A stretch of 64,000 nt of DNA, from assembly GCF_004664715.2 (NCBI RefSeq), contig NC_051082.1, forward strand, positions 3,134,124-3,198,123, in the 5' to 3' direction. This document shows, piece after piece, positions 1 through 11,854 of this stretch. The notes under the pieces are model-generated. The model made no database searches, was not told the DNA's origin, and saw nothing but the letters and a program-made list of their open reading frames with translations. Position 1 is the stretch's first letter, and each line of letters begins with the position of its first letter. The translations under genes and the position numbers were made by a program. Source of the stretch: Peromyscus leucopus (lineage: Eukaryota > Chordata > Mammalia > Rodentia > Cricetidae).

Positions 1-172
1 CTCTGGCTTCCACATGCACACATGTGCCTATGCACCTGCACATACATGAACACACCAGCACACAGGCGTCCACACACTGAGTGCAAAACACATAGAAAAG
101 AGCCTCCTAAAACAGGGTGCTGGGAAAGCTGGTGAATGTGTGTGTTCATTGCACAGACTTTAGAAAATAGAT

Positions 173-232
173 ACAGAGAGAGAGAGACAGAGAGAGACAG
201 AGACAGAGACAGAGACAGAGAGAGACAGAGAG
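173..232. repeat. (GAGACA)n / (GA)n purine microsatellite
   Basis: About 60 nt of alternating AGAGAG and ACAGAG units, almost entirely purine on the plus strand. Confidence 0.9.
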
Positions 233-376
233 TGTTACATGTGTCCTCTCCCTCAGTGCCAGGGTTTCTCAGGTCTTGACTCATCTCTAATCCTGATATC
301 TGGTTCTTCCATGGAGAAAATCACGGTCGACCCATAACCCCCTCTGCCTACTTCACCTGTCAGGCTTGAGCCCTAA

Positions 377-530
377 CTGCAGGAGCGATAGCACACGCCT
401 TTAATCTCAGCACTTGCGGGAGTGGGGGGCGGGCAGAGGCAGGGGGATCTCTGTGAGTTCAAAGGCCAGCCTGGTTCACATGGCAAGTTCTAAGCTAGCC
501 AGGGCGGCACAGTAAGAACACTCCTCAAGA
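377..530 (+). mobile_element. B1 SINE, diverged
   Basis: Contains the B1 landmarks in order: GCACACGCCTTTAATCTCAG, a GGCAGAGGCAGG box, TGTGAGTTCAAAGGCCAGCC and a degraded 3' end. B1 is 7SL RNA-derived, with Pol III A and B boxes in its left half. Confidence 0.85.
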
Positions 531-1317
531 ACGAAGTGTTTCTTTCGTGAGGAGAGGTTTACAAAACTTCTCGGGTTCCGACTCTGTGCACAAAGCTAAC
601 TTGCTGCTTGACTTGGAAGGTCCCTGAAGTCAGGGTCCTTGGAACAGAGAAGCTTTCTCCCCAGGGCCTGGTATTTGGCTGCTCTGACTGCACCAGCAAA
701 TGGGTCGGGGCTGGCAGACTCCCAGTGCTGCTCCTTAGGTGGGGACAGAGGCAGCCGGGCCACCAGGAGGGAGCCACATCTTCGGGCTGCTTAGCACAAG
801 TCTATGCAAGAGGCTGCACCATGGAGGCCGCAATGGGGCAGCCACGCGGCGGGAACAGGTAGCCGTGCCGGCAGGACAAACGCATTGGGATGACAGGGGA
901 AGCCCGGGAACAGGCTGCCACACCCTCCTGCCGTGATGGACTGGCGTCCCTGAAGCATAAGTCAAGGTAAGCTCACGTTTAAGCAGCCGGATCTAGGAGT
1001 TGTGTCACAACAACAAGAAAGCTGTGAACACAGGCCTAGACCGGACAAGCTGCTTCTCCAGAACCCCTCACCGGTCTGGTCTCTTTCCAACTGCCTCACT
1101 CACGTCCAGCAAGCCAGGTCCCGGGCTTCATGGTGACAAGGACGGTGGCGTCTCTCTTCTCTCGGTCCAAACCACCCAGCTATGCTTGCAACCCTCAGAG
1201 GTTTTTGTGTGCCCGGGCAGGTACAGCCTGGGACCTCTGGGGACAACAGAGCTCTGCCGAGCACAGCCCCACCTCTGACCCAGTCACCTCTGACCCAGTC
1301 ATCTCCCAATCTGTCAC

Positions 1318-1448
1318 CTTTCTGTGTCACTATCGCTGGATGCCACCTCTTCCAACGCCGCCTGCAGGTCCGCGATGCGCCGGATGGACGTCTCCAGGTC
1401 TGTCTGCAATGTCTGCCTCACGGCGGCCAGCTCCTCCACATACTTCTC
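1318..1448 (-). CDS. Myo18b: Myo18b tail exon at the end of the coiled coil, 43 codons plus 2 nt
   Basis: The last Myo18b exon in the window, 131 nt, phase 0 at its start and ending after two bases of a codon (AG). It encodes EKYVEELAAVRQTLQTDLET, then SIRRIADLQAALEEVASSDS and DTE. The LETSIRRIADLQAALEE block closes the rod in class XVIII myosins, and the following acidic/serine stretch begins the non-helical C-terminal tail. The split codon matches the human serine in DTESVQTA. The acceptor ends TATGTCTGCAG; the donor is AAAG|GTGACA. A short direct repeat (CTGACCCAGTCA twice, about 1277-1304) lies just inside the intron after the donor. The remaining C-terminal exons are not in 1-1317. Confidence 0.95.
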
Positions 1449-1889
1449 CTGCAGACATAGACCACAGAACCCGTTGGCCCTGAGCGAGAACGCCGCCCCA
1501 CTCCAGAGTTCCGAGTGTGAGGGGGCTTCCCGAGCAGAGTCGACAGCTCATCAACACAGCCTTCCCAGGCTCTCGCTGCAGATGGGGAAAACGTGAAGCC
1601 CTGGGAGTCCCGGCAGATACAACACATTCTACACAGGAGGGAGAGACCATAGAGAGCCCTCCTGGCATGTCCCGGGCATGCAAAGCTAGGTCATCTGTGT
1701 AGGGTACTGCTCTGTGTGTGCGTGTGAGCCCAGAGCCATACTTGGATTTATACCACCGCCTCATTGAGAGCTCAGCCATCTTAAACGGATCAGTAAATGA
1801 GCCAATTAAGATGGGCCAGAGGCGCCTGGGAAAAAAGCTGAGCATGAGAGATGGACCTGGTGTAAAAGGTTTGGGGCAGCACAGTGCAG

Positions 1890-2075
1890 GGCTATGCCAC
1901 CTGGGCATCCATCTTCCCGTTCTCAGTGGTCCCCCGGGCCATGCCTGCCAGTGTGTTGCAACATCCCCCGCCATGATGGTCATGGAGCAGCCCCTGAAAC
2001 TGTAAGCCAGCACCCAGTTAAGTGCTTTCGTTTATCGGAGTTGCCACGGTCATGGTGCTCACAGCCAGAGACCAG
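1890..2075 (+). mobile_element. 3' fragment of a rodent interspersed repeat
   Basis: The run CCGCCATGATGGTCATGG, CCTGAAACTGTAAGCCAGC and GGTCATGGTG followed by CAGTAACGAAGACAC matches the end of the repeat better preserved at 44595-44960. The family name is uncertain. Confidence 0.55.
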
Positions 2076-2889
2076 TAACGAAGACACTCCCCAAAGTGGG
2101 ATTTCCCTGTGGGGCCCCTGCAGAGCGACAAACCTGGCTGGCATTTACGGGGCACTTTCTGTGGCCAGCACTAGTCAACCGGTCAAAGCCTCCCTCACTG
2201 TTTGAGGGCCTGGCAGGTGAGTCATGATCATCAATCCCACTTCAGAGCTGAGGGACTGAGACCTTCCAGAACAAGGACTTAGCACATCTGCTAGAACTCA
2301 AGCTCCTGCCTCCCTTTATGGTACTCCTTCACCGAGCTCAGTACTTCCCAGCACTGCCATGGCTCAGTTTTGTCCTGACTCTTTGGAAAATCTCTGGTGT
2401 CCACAGAGCATCTATTTTTCAGTTTATCCTTTAACGTCAAGCTTGTTGATGGAAGGTGAGTCAACCCCTGGGGACTGGAGGTTAAGTCTGGAGAGAGAGA
2501 GTGGGCTGCCATGGCTTAGAGTATGTGGTGACATGTGGGGGCTGGATGCTGTTATATCCTACAGTGCACCAGACACCCCAAGTTAGAGAATCACCCAGCT
2601 ATATCCAGAATCTCTCTTCTGGAAATTAATTCCACAGGGTTAGATCAGAAGGCAAAGCAGGGCCTTGAACACGAGCTTGCTCAGGGCAAGTGTGGCCAAT
2701 GAAATGAGAAACTGAAAGCCAGAAGCAGTACCCAGCACTGGGGTGGTTAGGGAGATCACAGTACATCACTGGGATGTCATTAGATGGACATTAACAGAAT
2801 TGAGGGTTGTGGTGATGTAGAAGGTATCCGTGAACACCACGGAGCAAACACAGTGACTGAAAGGACTGTCACCTGGAGTCTACAGCAAC

Positions 2890-3775
2890 TACACACACCA
2901 CATACATACCACACCCCACATACACACACACACACCAATACACCATACACACACAGACCACATACATACCACACCCCACATACACACACCCACCAATACA
3001 CCATACACACACAGACCACATACATACCACACCCCACATACACACACACACCAATACACCATACACACACAGACCACATACATACCACACCCCACATACA
3101 CACACACACACCAATACACCATACACACACAGACCACATACATACCACACCCCACATACACACACCCACCAATACACCATACACACACAGACACATACAT
3201 ACCACACCCCACATACACACACACACCAATACACCATACACACACAGACCACATACATACCACACCCACATACACACACACACAATACACCATATACACA
3301 CACACATACATACCACACTCACATACACAACACACACCAATACACATACACACACACACATACATACCACACCCACATACACACACCAATACACATACAC
3401 ACACACACCACATACATACCACACCCCACATACACCACAATACACATACACACACACCACATACATACCACACCTCACATACACACACACACAATACACC
3501 ATACACACACAGACCACATACATACCACACCCACATACACACACACACACCAATACACATACACACACACACCACATACATACCACACCCCACATACACA
3601 CACACACCAATACACCATACACACACAGACCACATACATACCACACCCCACATACACACCACAAACACACCAGTACACCACACACACACACACCACATAC
3701 ATACCACACCCCACATACATATCAATACACCACACACACCACATACATACCACACTCCACATACACATCAATACA

Positions 3776-3820
<45 letters not shown>

Positions 3821-3836
3821 TGCACACACACACAAC
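2890..3836. repeat. CA-rich minisatellite, 58-60 bp unit, ending in (CA)n
   Basis: About 16 copies of a unit built around CACATACATACCACACCCCA followed by (CA)n, CAATACACCATAC and ACAGAC. The first five copies are spaced 58-60 bp. Later copies shorten and grade into a pure (CA)n at about 3777-3816. The long open frames on both strands here (His-Thr or Val-Cys repeats) are by-products of the composition. Confidence 0.95.
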
Positions 3837-4416
3837 ATCACAAGACTAGGGGGGCCTTGGAGTCTCAGGGATGTTATGCATGTGGTGGGGTCCTGGGAGT
3901 GATTTTTTTAAGCTTCTCTGATCATCTAAAGTTTCCTTTTTGGTCCACTATTCAAGGAAACACACATGGCTAATGATGGAGGTGTGTGCAAGGTGAAGAT
4001 GGAAGGGTCAGATCTGAGTGCAACTCCCAGACCCTCCGCCATCTCCAACAACCCTGTGACCACAGACAGCTTTGCAGGTCTCTGAAGAGTGAGGACAGTA
4101 ATATCGCTAGAGGCAACAGAACAAGACCTGAACCCAAAATCCATGGGGCCGCGCACCCCAGGAACCCAGCAAGGACCACAGCTGTTTTTCATCTCGGGAA
4201 TGGGCTCAGTCAGTATTCCTCTGTGGACCAGCCTCCCATCCTCACCACGGGGAACTGGACGGCATGAAGTCTTTCTGACTGGATTGAGCATTGCAGCAGG
4301 TAAGGCCCAAAGCCGGAGCAGGCCTTCACAGAGCTGAACGGGGAGGAGCAATGTGGGCAGCGACAGCTTACATTTCAGATGGGGCTGCCAGTCACAGAAC
4401 GCCCACCTCAGGACTG

Positions 4417-4700
4417 GCAAGCGAGGGACAATCTGGGGTCTAGCCTCAGACCACAGCCAGTGGTCAGACAATGACATCAGAACAGGACTACAAGTGATGG
4501 ACAATCTGGGGTCTAGCCTCAGACCACAGCAGTGGTCAGACAAGGACATCGGAACAGGACTAGCAAGTGAGGGACAGTCTGGGGTCTAGCCTCAGACCAC
4601 AGCAGTGGTCAGACAATATTGGAACAGGACTGGCAAGTGAGGGACAATCTGGGGTCTAGCCTCAGACCACAGCAGTGGTCAGACAATGAATGACATCAGG
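4417..4700. repeat. Tandem repeat, about 70-bp unit, four copies
   Basis: Four copies of a unit containing GGGGTCTAGCCTCAGACCAC, then an AGCAGTGGTCAGACAA stretch, an ACATCRGAACAGGACT stretch and a GCAAGTGAGGGACA stretch. Copies start near 4426, 4498, 4572 and 4641. Each holds the inverted repeat GACCAC-AGCA-GTGGTC. Confidence 0.9.
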
Positions 4701-5319
4701 ACAGTGGGGGAGGGGACTGTGAGCAAAGGACACCAGCGTGTCAGTTCAGGTATAAGCTCGGAAGCCCCAGAGGCATGGCCGGGAAGCCAGCCCTTCCCAG
4801 GCTCAGGCAGGGGTACTTTGGAACTGGCCTCCACCTCCAGGGACTGTGGCAGCTGCCTTTTTGGAGAAATCTGAGTTTCTGCCCGCAGGCTTGGCTGATG
4901 CCTCCACACCTGGGTCGGGCAGGCATGTGGGAATCACATGGAGCACAGTGAATACTGGTCACATGACCGTTCTGCCTAAGGGCAAGGGTCCTGAAGATCA
5001 GAGCAGGGAAACACCATCCACAGTGGAGCCGCTATGAGGACGCTAAGCCGGGTGATCGTCTCAGGTGAGGCCCATGGGCAGACTCAGAAGCCTCCTCCAG
5101 CTTTGCGGCCATGATTCTTGCCCAGGTGAGGGTCATGTGGAGGGAGGTCTGCAGTCCCAACCAGTCAAGGAACATCCCAGAGAGTGGAGGAGATGGACGG
5201 GGATGGATGCAGAGATGGGTGCCCTGTCACCAGGGAGTGGACTAGGCCAGAACTAAGCAGGTGGGCAAGAGAATGGGACTTGAACTGAGATCAATTGGTC
5301 ATTTCATGGCACTAGCTGT

Positions 5320-5450
5320 AGGCTCTGGAGACGGGTCAGCTTTACAGATATGAATCTCATCTGTGCGGCTCACATGCCGTACGACCTTCAGCAAGTCACA
5401 TGACTGCTCTGGCCTCCTATCATCTTATAAAAGTAAGGGCAGCAGGTAAA
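5320..5450 (+). mobile_element. MIR-type ancient SINE
   Basis: The order TGTAGGCTCTGGAGACG, then a GTACGACCTTCAGCAAGTCA box followed by ACTGCTCTGGCCTC and a TAAAAGTAAGGGCAGCA tail follows the MIR consensus as I remember it. Confidence 0.55.
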
Positions 5451-6639
5451 GAGTAAATGGGGGGTGGGGGGAGGCTCGGCCAACGGTGGCGTTGCTAACA
5501 TCAAATTCTCAGAAGAGGAAACTTGGAAGGGGCCTCATTGTTCCCGTGTCACTGGGGAGGCATTCCAAGGTCAATACCAGAATAAGGAGCTTGGAATGTG
5601 GAAGTCTGTGTCTAAAGCCATGGATGGACAGTCAGGATGTCAGGGGGAGGGGCTAACTAAATGGAGCAGGAAGGGGTGGATATGCCCTGAGGAAGGTATG
5701 TGGACCAAGGATTTAGGCATCTGTGGCCACCTCGCCTCTACTGCCCTGTGCACAATAGACTCACAGCTCTTTCTTCAGCCTGAGAACCTGGGGGAGTCTG
5801 CTGACGACAGAGACCAAGACATCAGTCCCAAAACCGCAGAGCCCAGCAAGGGCAAACAAAATAAGGCCCCTCACCCCCGTCAGAACCTGCAGAGATAAGA
5901 CACAGAGGAAAAGGGGGCCAGTTGGAGGCAGCTGGCTCAGGCTGGGGACCCTCAGCCTCCCAATGCCTTCCAGGGACAGATGCCCAGCCAGCATGGTGAT
6001 CACATCTGATCATGCTGAAGCTTGGCTCCTCGAGAGCACAGCTGTGTTCTGAGGCCTCTGTGAGCTCAGGCTTCTCTGTCGTTAGTGAAGAGCATGAAGA
6101 AGCTCAGGAGTGGAATCCAAGTAGGACATCAGCCTGCTTAGGGACTTACATATATGCATGGCAGAAACCCCCACAGGAACCCACCTGATGCCCGGACAGA
6201 TCTACAGCTGTGAGGCAGGGAAAGACACACGGACAGAAATGACTCCTGCATGCGCGCGCACTGGTGCATGCCACGAACCCCCCCCCCTCCATCCAATCGT
6301 GCACCCACTCACTCCGTGGAGATTCACTGAGCACCTACTGTGTGCCAGCTGCCACGGAGCTAACACCGTCATAGAACCTGACCCAGCTGTACGGCTGACA
6401 CCTGGAACATGGCAAGCAGAGACATGCTAAGGTGAAGAGAGTCAGCGTTACTATGTGATGGCCCGTGACAGAGGGCAGGGCCAGACGCGCACACGTGGAT
6501 GCACACACCTCATGTCTACCAAGATAAAGACAATGCCGGGCAGCATGTGCTCCTGGCCCCGCATCACTTGAAGGAGTCGGGAGCCCTTCAGACTTCCAGA
6601 TCGCAGCTCTCCCAGGGGCACTCCAAGCACAGTCACTAT

Positions 6640-6720
6640 GTGGGAAGCAGTTCAGACGATAATTAATGTTGGCAATTAAGATCGCCTCTGCTCACGGCAT
6701 CCAATTAGAGGCTGATACCA
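6640..6720. promoter_or_regulatory. AT-rich homeodomain-motif island (candidate)
   Basis: ACGATAATTAATG, GGCAATTAAGATCG and TCCAATTAGAGGC occur within 80 bp with no repeat signature. TAAT-core density of this kind is common in conserved enhancers. The call is inference only. Confidence 0.25.
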
Positions 6721-7069
6721 ATGTGGCTGTTCGCTGCTTGTCTCTTTACCCAGAGCATTCTGCTCTCCAGAGACCTCCTCCTGCCTGAGATGCGAGGGAG
6801 CTTCCCCCTCAGGCTCCTTGCCCCCGAGGCAACCTCTCCACGTTCAGTTAACCTGCACCAGGGTTTGGCTGAAAGAAAAGACCTCACAGCACCCTGAAAT
6901 TCATCCCTCTTGCTGTTTTCTGACACAGTGAGGACAGACAGAAGCCTCCTGCTCAGTAGGACGTGGGCGTTCCCATGCACGGGTTGATACACAGGTAGCT
7001 ATTGCCAGTGGCTTGCTTAGTCAATATAACAACACATCTGTCAACATCTGTGTCATCAGCAACTGACAA

Positions 7070-7180
7070 ATCTTTCTGACTTCAACTCTGTAGCCCAGGC
7101 TGGCCTTAAGCTTTCCATCCTCCTGCCTCAGCCTCTCCAGTACCCAGGGTTATAGGCCTCCATTCTCACACCCAGAGCCT
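7070..7180 (-). mobile_element. B1-type SINE fragment, old
   Basis: Minus-strand landmarks: CTGTAGCCCAGGCTGGCC, CCTCCTGCCTCAGCCTC and a degraded GGGTTATAGGC box. Confidence 0.7.
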
Positions 7181-7369
7181 GTTCCAATATAAAATCCAAA
7201 CAGCTTTGAATGTCACACATTCAAAGAGGATCTCAAAACTGCCCTGGAACATGCTGAAAATGTGGTGTGTTTTCATATTCATTGCACGTGCTTGAGACAT
7301 ACCTGAGCACGTAAAGGCTACTGCTGAGTTAGTTCATAAAGGAACGTGTTGATCTATAGCTCTTATTCT

Positions 7370-7600
7370 GACTGGTGTTCTGCCGAATGGTTGAAATATC
7401 TTATCTTGCTTAATAGTAATGAGATTCCTTAGATCCAAGCACCGTGGAAACAGAATATAATTGGAGAATGTTACGGTAAATTGCTGGCTGTGGCTATTCT
7501 CCCTGGCAGGAGCTATCAAAACATGCTTATGCTTTCTTTTTATGCTTTTCCAGATTCTCTACAGAGGCTACAGATTCGGCGTATTATGAGAAACTTGGAA
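7370..7600. promoter_or_regulatory. Repeat-free AT-rich island (candidate)
   Basis: A non-repetitive block with TTAATAGTAATGAG, AATATAATTGGAG and similar TAAT/ATTA cores, embedded in SINE-rich DNA. Resembles a conserved non-coding element; no alignment was possible. Confidence 0.25.
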
Positions 7601-7795
7601 AATGGCTTCATTTCTCTGGTCCACTGCAATTGAACCCCCCTCTACCTGCTCGAGAGAGAGAAAGAGCCGGCTAACCGCAGGAAGAAGGACCAGGGAGCAT
7701 GCACTTGCTGTTCCACGAGGTCGTTCCCTTAACCATCCTGAAAACTCTGTTTCATTCTATTTTTATGGTGCAATAATAGACACAGAGAGACTCAT

Positions 7796-8165
7796 CAAAG
7801 ACCTCATTTTAGTTCACTTTCCGTTGCTAGAATAGAACACCCGAGACTGGATCATTTATAGAGAGAAGACGTTTATTTTGGCTCGTGGTTCTGCAAGTCC
7901 AAGGGCATGGCACTAACATGCACTTGGCTTCTGCCCAAGGCCACATGCACCTGACAGAAAATAGAAAAGCAGAAAGGGAATGAGACATTGTCAATGAGGA
8001 CAAGGTGGTGCCAGGGTCCCTTCTTGGCAGCCACTCTGGAGGCAACCATTTTGGTCCTCTGAGAGAGAGAACCCAGGTGTATGTGGGGTGTTAAAAACTT
8101 AACACCCTGCACATAGACCAGAGCACCTCCCAAAGGTCTCACCACCTTTCAGCACTGTGATTTGG
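7796..8165 (-). mobile_element. MaLR-type LTR (ERVL-MaLR), reverse orientation
   Basis: The block ACTTTCCGTTGCTAGAATAG, then a CGAGACTGGATCATTTATAG segment, GTTTATTTTGGCTC, GGTTCTGCAAG and CACCTCCCAAAGGTCTCACC follows the reverse complement of MST/THE1/MLT-like LTRs. No internal genes accompany it. Confidence 0.6.
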
Positions 8166-8260
8166 ATACTTCGAAGGCAAAATGTCAGTTGTTCTTTGCT
8201 GGGAACAAGCAGATTCAAACCTTAGCGGATCCCAAAGACCCACAGATAGAAAGAGGCAGG

Positions 8261-8414
8261 GGGCCAGGTGTGGTGGTACGTGCCTTTGATCCTAGCACTC
8301 GGGAGACAGGCAGGTAGATCTCTGTAAATTCCAGGCTAGCCTGGTCTACATAGAATCTCTAGGACAGCCAGGGCTACACAGAGAAATCCTGTCTCAGCAA
8401 CAACAAGAAGAAAG
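8261..8414 (+). mobile_element. B1 SINE
   Basis: Nearly complete: GGCCAGGTGTGGTGGTACGT, CTAGCACTCGGGAGACAGGC, GCTAGCCTGGTCTACATAGA, GGACAGCCAGGGCTACACAG and CCTGTCTCAGC, then an A-rich tail. Confidence 0.92.
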
Positions 8415-9379
8415 TGGCAGAGAGATAGACACCAAGACATGTTTACAGGGCCAGCAAACATCTAACTGATCCTACACACTGGGAGCAAGCATGCCTGAGG
8501 GATCAATGCACAAACTTGAGTAAGCAGAGGCCGACATCTCTTCTCGTCACCACCCAGCTAAGTGCCTTGGCCCCAGACTGGCCTATGCTTTGCCTGTCAG
8601 TAACAACCAGAATGCCAGACCTTATCACGCCTTAAGTGATGGCAATCTGCCCAGAAGTGCCCCTGGGTCCTCAAGGAACATAGCGAGACATATGGTGCCT
8701 GTTAGGTTTTCAGTGTGAAGCGTCTCTCCTGTGCGGAGGGCTTGATCTTTGGCTGGTGGCGATGATTTGAGAAGCACTAGAAACTTTAGGAGGTGGGCTC
8801 GCTGGAGGAAGTTGGCTGCTGACAGGTGTCCCCAAGCACAATCTTTTGCCCTGTCCATTTCCTGTCTCTCTTTCTGATTCCTGGTTGCTACCAGGTAAGC
8901 AACCTTGGTCTGTCATGAACTCCTACCACCATGACACTCTGCCCATCACAGGGCTCATCCTGGACACTCTACAGGGTCTCACAGCAAGGAAAACATATTT
9001 AAATTCAAGGCCACACATGCAAATAACCAGCAGAGAGCTTCCTCGGAGTCAGTACACAGAGCTGTACTGGTCCAGGGAGGCCAAAGCTGTATCTTAAGCT
9101 GGCAGCTGAACTCAATAATATGTAGGACTCTTCCGTGCAGTGGTAATGATTTCGGAAACATGGAAGATTCAAGGCTGAAGGGGTCATGGAGAGAAGTGGA
9201 GGTCTGGCACTGTGTGGCAGGGTCAGAGTCCTTGAAGAGGCCACGAGAGGTCATTGACGGAGGTGCCGTCTCAGCTGGAATGGAGACTCCAGCATATTTG
9301 AGATGCTGGGCTCCGGATACAACCATCCAGGACAGAGGCAGGTATGGAGTAGAGCTGACCTGAACCCATGAAATAAGCT

Positions 9380-10140
9380 GTGTGTGCTGTAAATGGCGTG
9401 GCTGGAGAGGTGGGGGTTACCTAAGCCCTCTAGAGCCCAGAAGATCGTGAGTGAGTCCAAAATGTTTTACACAGAGATATTTATGCTGTTGAAGTTTGGT
9501 TTTGCTTTGCTCTGCTCATGACTATGCCCTGGTTTTCCCCCCTCTTAGAATAAGGAAGTATGTAAGTTGTTTTATTTTTTATTTTACAGGATCCTACAAT
9601 GAAGAGACCTGGAATTTTAAAGATCTCAGACTTTAAAAGTGTTGGGATTTTTAAAGACCGTGGGGCTTTTAAATAAGAAAGAAAAGATTATGGTCTAATA
9701 GCAGTGTGTTTGTGTGTCAAGTTGAGAAGTGGTCAACTGTACTGGTTAGTTTGGGTCAACCTGACACAAACTAGCATTACCTGAGGAGGGGGAACCTCAA
9801 CTGAAGAACTGCCGCAATCTGACTAGGCCAGAGGCAAGTCTGTGGGTGCATTTTCTTGACTATGAGTGTGATGCAGGAGGGCGCAGCCCAATATGAGCAG
9901 TGTCAGCCCTAAGCAGGTGGTTGTGAGTTGTATAAAAAAAGCAGGTTGGGCCTGCCGTAGAGAGCAAGCCAGAAAGCTGTATTTTTCCATGGCTTCTCCA
10001 TCAATCTATGCCTTGAGTTTTTGTCCTTCCTTCCTTCAGTGATGGACTGTGCTTGGGGTGTGAAAAACAAAGAAACCACCTCCTCCCCAAGCTGCTTTGG
10101 TCACAGCATTTATCACAGCAACAGAAAAACAGACTAGGGT
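9380..10140 (+). mobile_element. Composite rodent interspersed repeat, copy 1
   Basis: The same order of segments recurs at 46085-47212: TTTGGTTTTGCTTTGCTC, GTATGTAAG, a series of GGAATTTTAAAGA/ACTTTTAAA phrases, TGTGTGTCAAGTTGA, then TGGTTAGTTTGGGTCAACCT, GCATTTTCTTGACTATGA, TTGTATAAAAAAAGCAGG and ATCACAGCAACAG. I recognise the 3' half as a very common rodent element but cannot name the family with confidence. Confidence 0.75.
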
Positions 10141-10435
10141 GGATCAGGGTTGGGTGGGGTGGACCAGGATGCGATGTTTCTATCTAACAATAATCCGTGT
10201 ATGATTAAGTCCATCTTTCTTTTAAAAAATAATGTTAACAATGGTGAGGGGGGGAAAACACTGAGGACTTTAGTGTTGTAATAAGTTTATTACAAGTTTT
10301 AGTTTCCTGTATAAAATTGATGAGCTTTTCAGTCGCTTTTAAAGAGAATAATTAAGATAGAAAGCATGAATAACAATAAATAATCTCTCTTTTCCCCTTA
10401 GCTGTTTGTCACAGTCATGGGAAGTCTGAGTGACA

Positions 10436-10720
10436 AGAGTCAGGGATGGCTCAGTCTGTGAGGCACTTGCAGCTCCAAGCCTCGTGACCTGTGCGCAATC
10501 CCCAGAACCCACACAAGAATCTGGTGCAGGATTATCAGCACTGGTAATCCTTACACCCCTAGGGGAAGAAGGGGGGGGGCAGGAGAAGGCCAGGAAGTCT
10601 GAGAGCCAGCTAGCCTGGCCTATGTCTCAAAACAAAGTTGAAGGCCAGGACCGACACCCTAAGTTGTCCTCTGACTTTCCACACATGTGCACACACATGA
10701 ACTCTCACACACAGACTCGA
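10436..10720 (+). mobile_element. B4/ID-B1 SINE
   Basis: tRNA-like head GGGATGGCTCAGTCTGTGAG with AATCCCCAGAACCCACAC (B box region), a B1-like body, then AGTTGTCCTCTGACTTTCCA and a CACATG-rich tail. Confidence 0.75.
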
Positions 10721-11429
10721 GAAGTCCCTCGTTAAGGACATTCAACATACAATCCTTTGGCTCCATGATGATGGAAAACCACTGCACACTCAGTACAAAC
10801 TGGGCTTGGAGTTTTGAACCTGGATCTTCCTCTGAGCTAGTGGCGCTCCGTGCCAGCCTTCCTCACGGTGCTGGACGGCGCCGGACTCAGCTCCTGGCTA
10901 GTCTCGCCATCAGGAAGGGGAACTGTGGTGGGTGGGCTTAGAGCCAGCCTACAAGCAACAGCCTTGACTCTGGACCACAGGAAACCTGCCTCTCTGGGGA
11001 CTACGGCAGTGGATATCTGTCTTCCACCTCTGCTTCCTGGTGACAGTGGCACTTCTCACTCTTTGACTAAAGCTTCTTGCAAGGAAAAAAAAAGGGGGGA
11101 TATCAAGTGGTTCCTACCTTACCCCTCCGAACAGCAGTTCTTTCTGGTGAGGATGTCAGAGCACAAAGGCCACAGGTACCATACAGGCAGGACCACCTCA
11201 TTTTCCAGAAATGAGTCAGAAAAAATATATTGCCTTTTGGCTGAAGGTGAAAGGATTTGAATGCTCACACTGAGGGAGTCTGATGAATCAGAGAAATAGA
11301 AATGGCCCTGTGTCATTCAGTCCCAGGAATCTAATACAGGGAACTGAATCAGTGAATTGGATGGGGGAATCGGTTTCCCTCATGGTGGGAAAGTTAAAGC
11401 CAGAAGAGGCCGGCTTAATCCAGATGCTA

Positions 11430-11600
11430 CTTGACATGGTCAAAGCCCTTTGCAGATGTGACAAGGATCCCCAGGTGGGGTCATTGGTCAAATTGACTCT
11501 GCAGGATTCTTGGAGAAAGCAGGCAAGAGGGTCTGTAGGGGACAATTGTCACCATATTGGAGGACATCAAGGTTGGGGTGATACAGGCTAGAGCTAAGAG
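11430..11600 (+). mobile_element. Ancient interspersed repeat, related to 12895-13200
   Basis: Shares TGCAGATGTGACAAGGAT, GAGAAAGCAGGCAAGAGGG and GGGTGATACAGGCTAGA with the copy at 12895-13200. An old MaLR or L1 3' fragment is likely; the family is not certain. Confidence 0.5.
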
Positions 11601-11854
11601 AGGTGAATGGATCTTGAAGTCAGAGGAGCATGAAGCAGGAAGGTGAGGCTGAGCCAGGGATGAAGAAAAAGCCCAAGCATGGGACCTTCCGGTAAAGGTG
11701 AGGTTCCAACAGCGTCCCCTGGCTTTGAGAGCAAGGGGACCTCTAAGGAGATCTGGAATTAAAACATGTGACAGCTTCCAAGAGTGCCCAAGGCAGAGCC
11801 TCCTCCTCCACCTGCCCCCAGCTGTGTCCTGCTAGGCAACCGCTGAGCTGAGAA

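Larger units (their letters stand above)
1..1317 (-). other. Myo18b: Myo18b intronic sequence downstream of the 1318-1448 exon
   Basis: Starts at the donor AG|GTGACA. It contains a (GAGACA)n tract and a B1 element; 540-1317 has no feature I recognise. No exon resembling the MYO18B C-terminal tail is present. Confidence 0.8.

Noticed and set aside
1330..2013. 227-codon minus-strand frame overlapping the last Myo18b exon
   Set aside because: It is a different frame from the conserved EKYVEELAAV reading and has no splice logic.
2780..3902. Long open frames on both strands (His-Thr-rich and Val-Cys-rich, up to 372 codons)
   Set aside because: Entirely translations of the CA minisatellite; simultaneous open frames on both strands are a composition effect.
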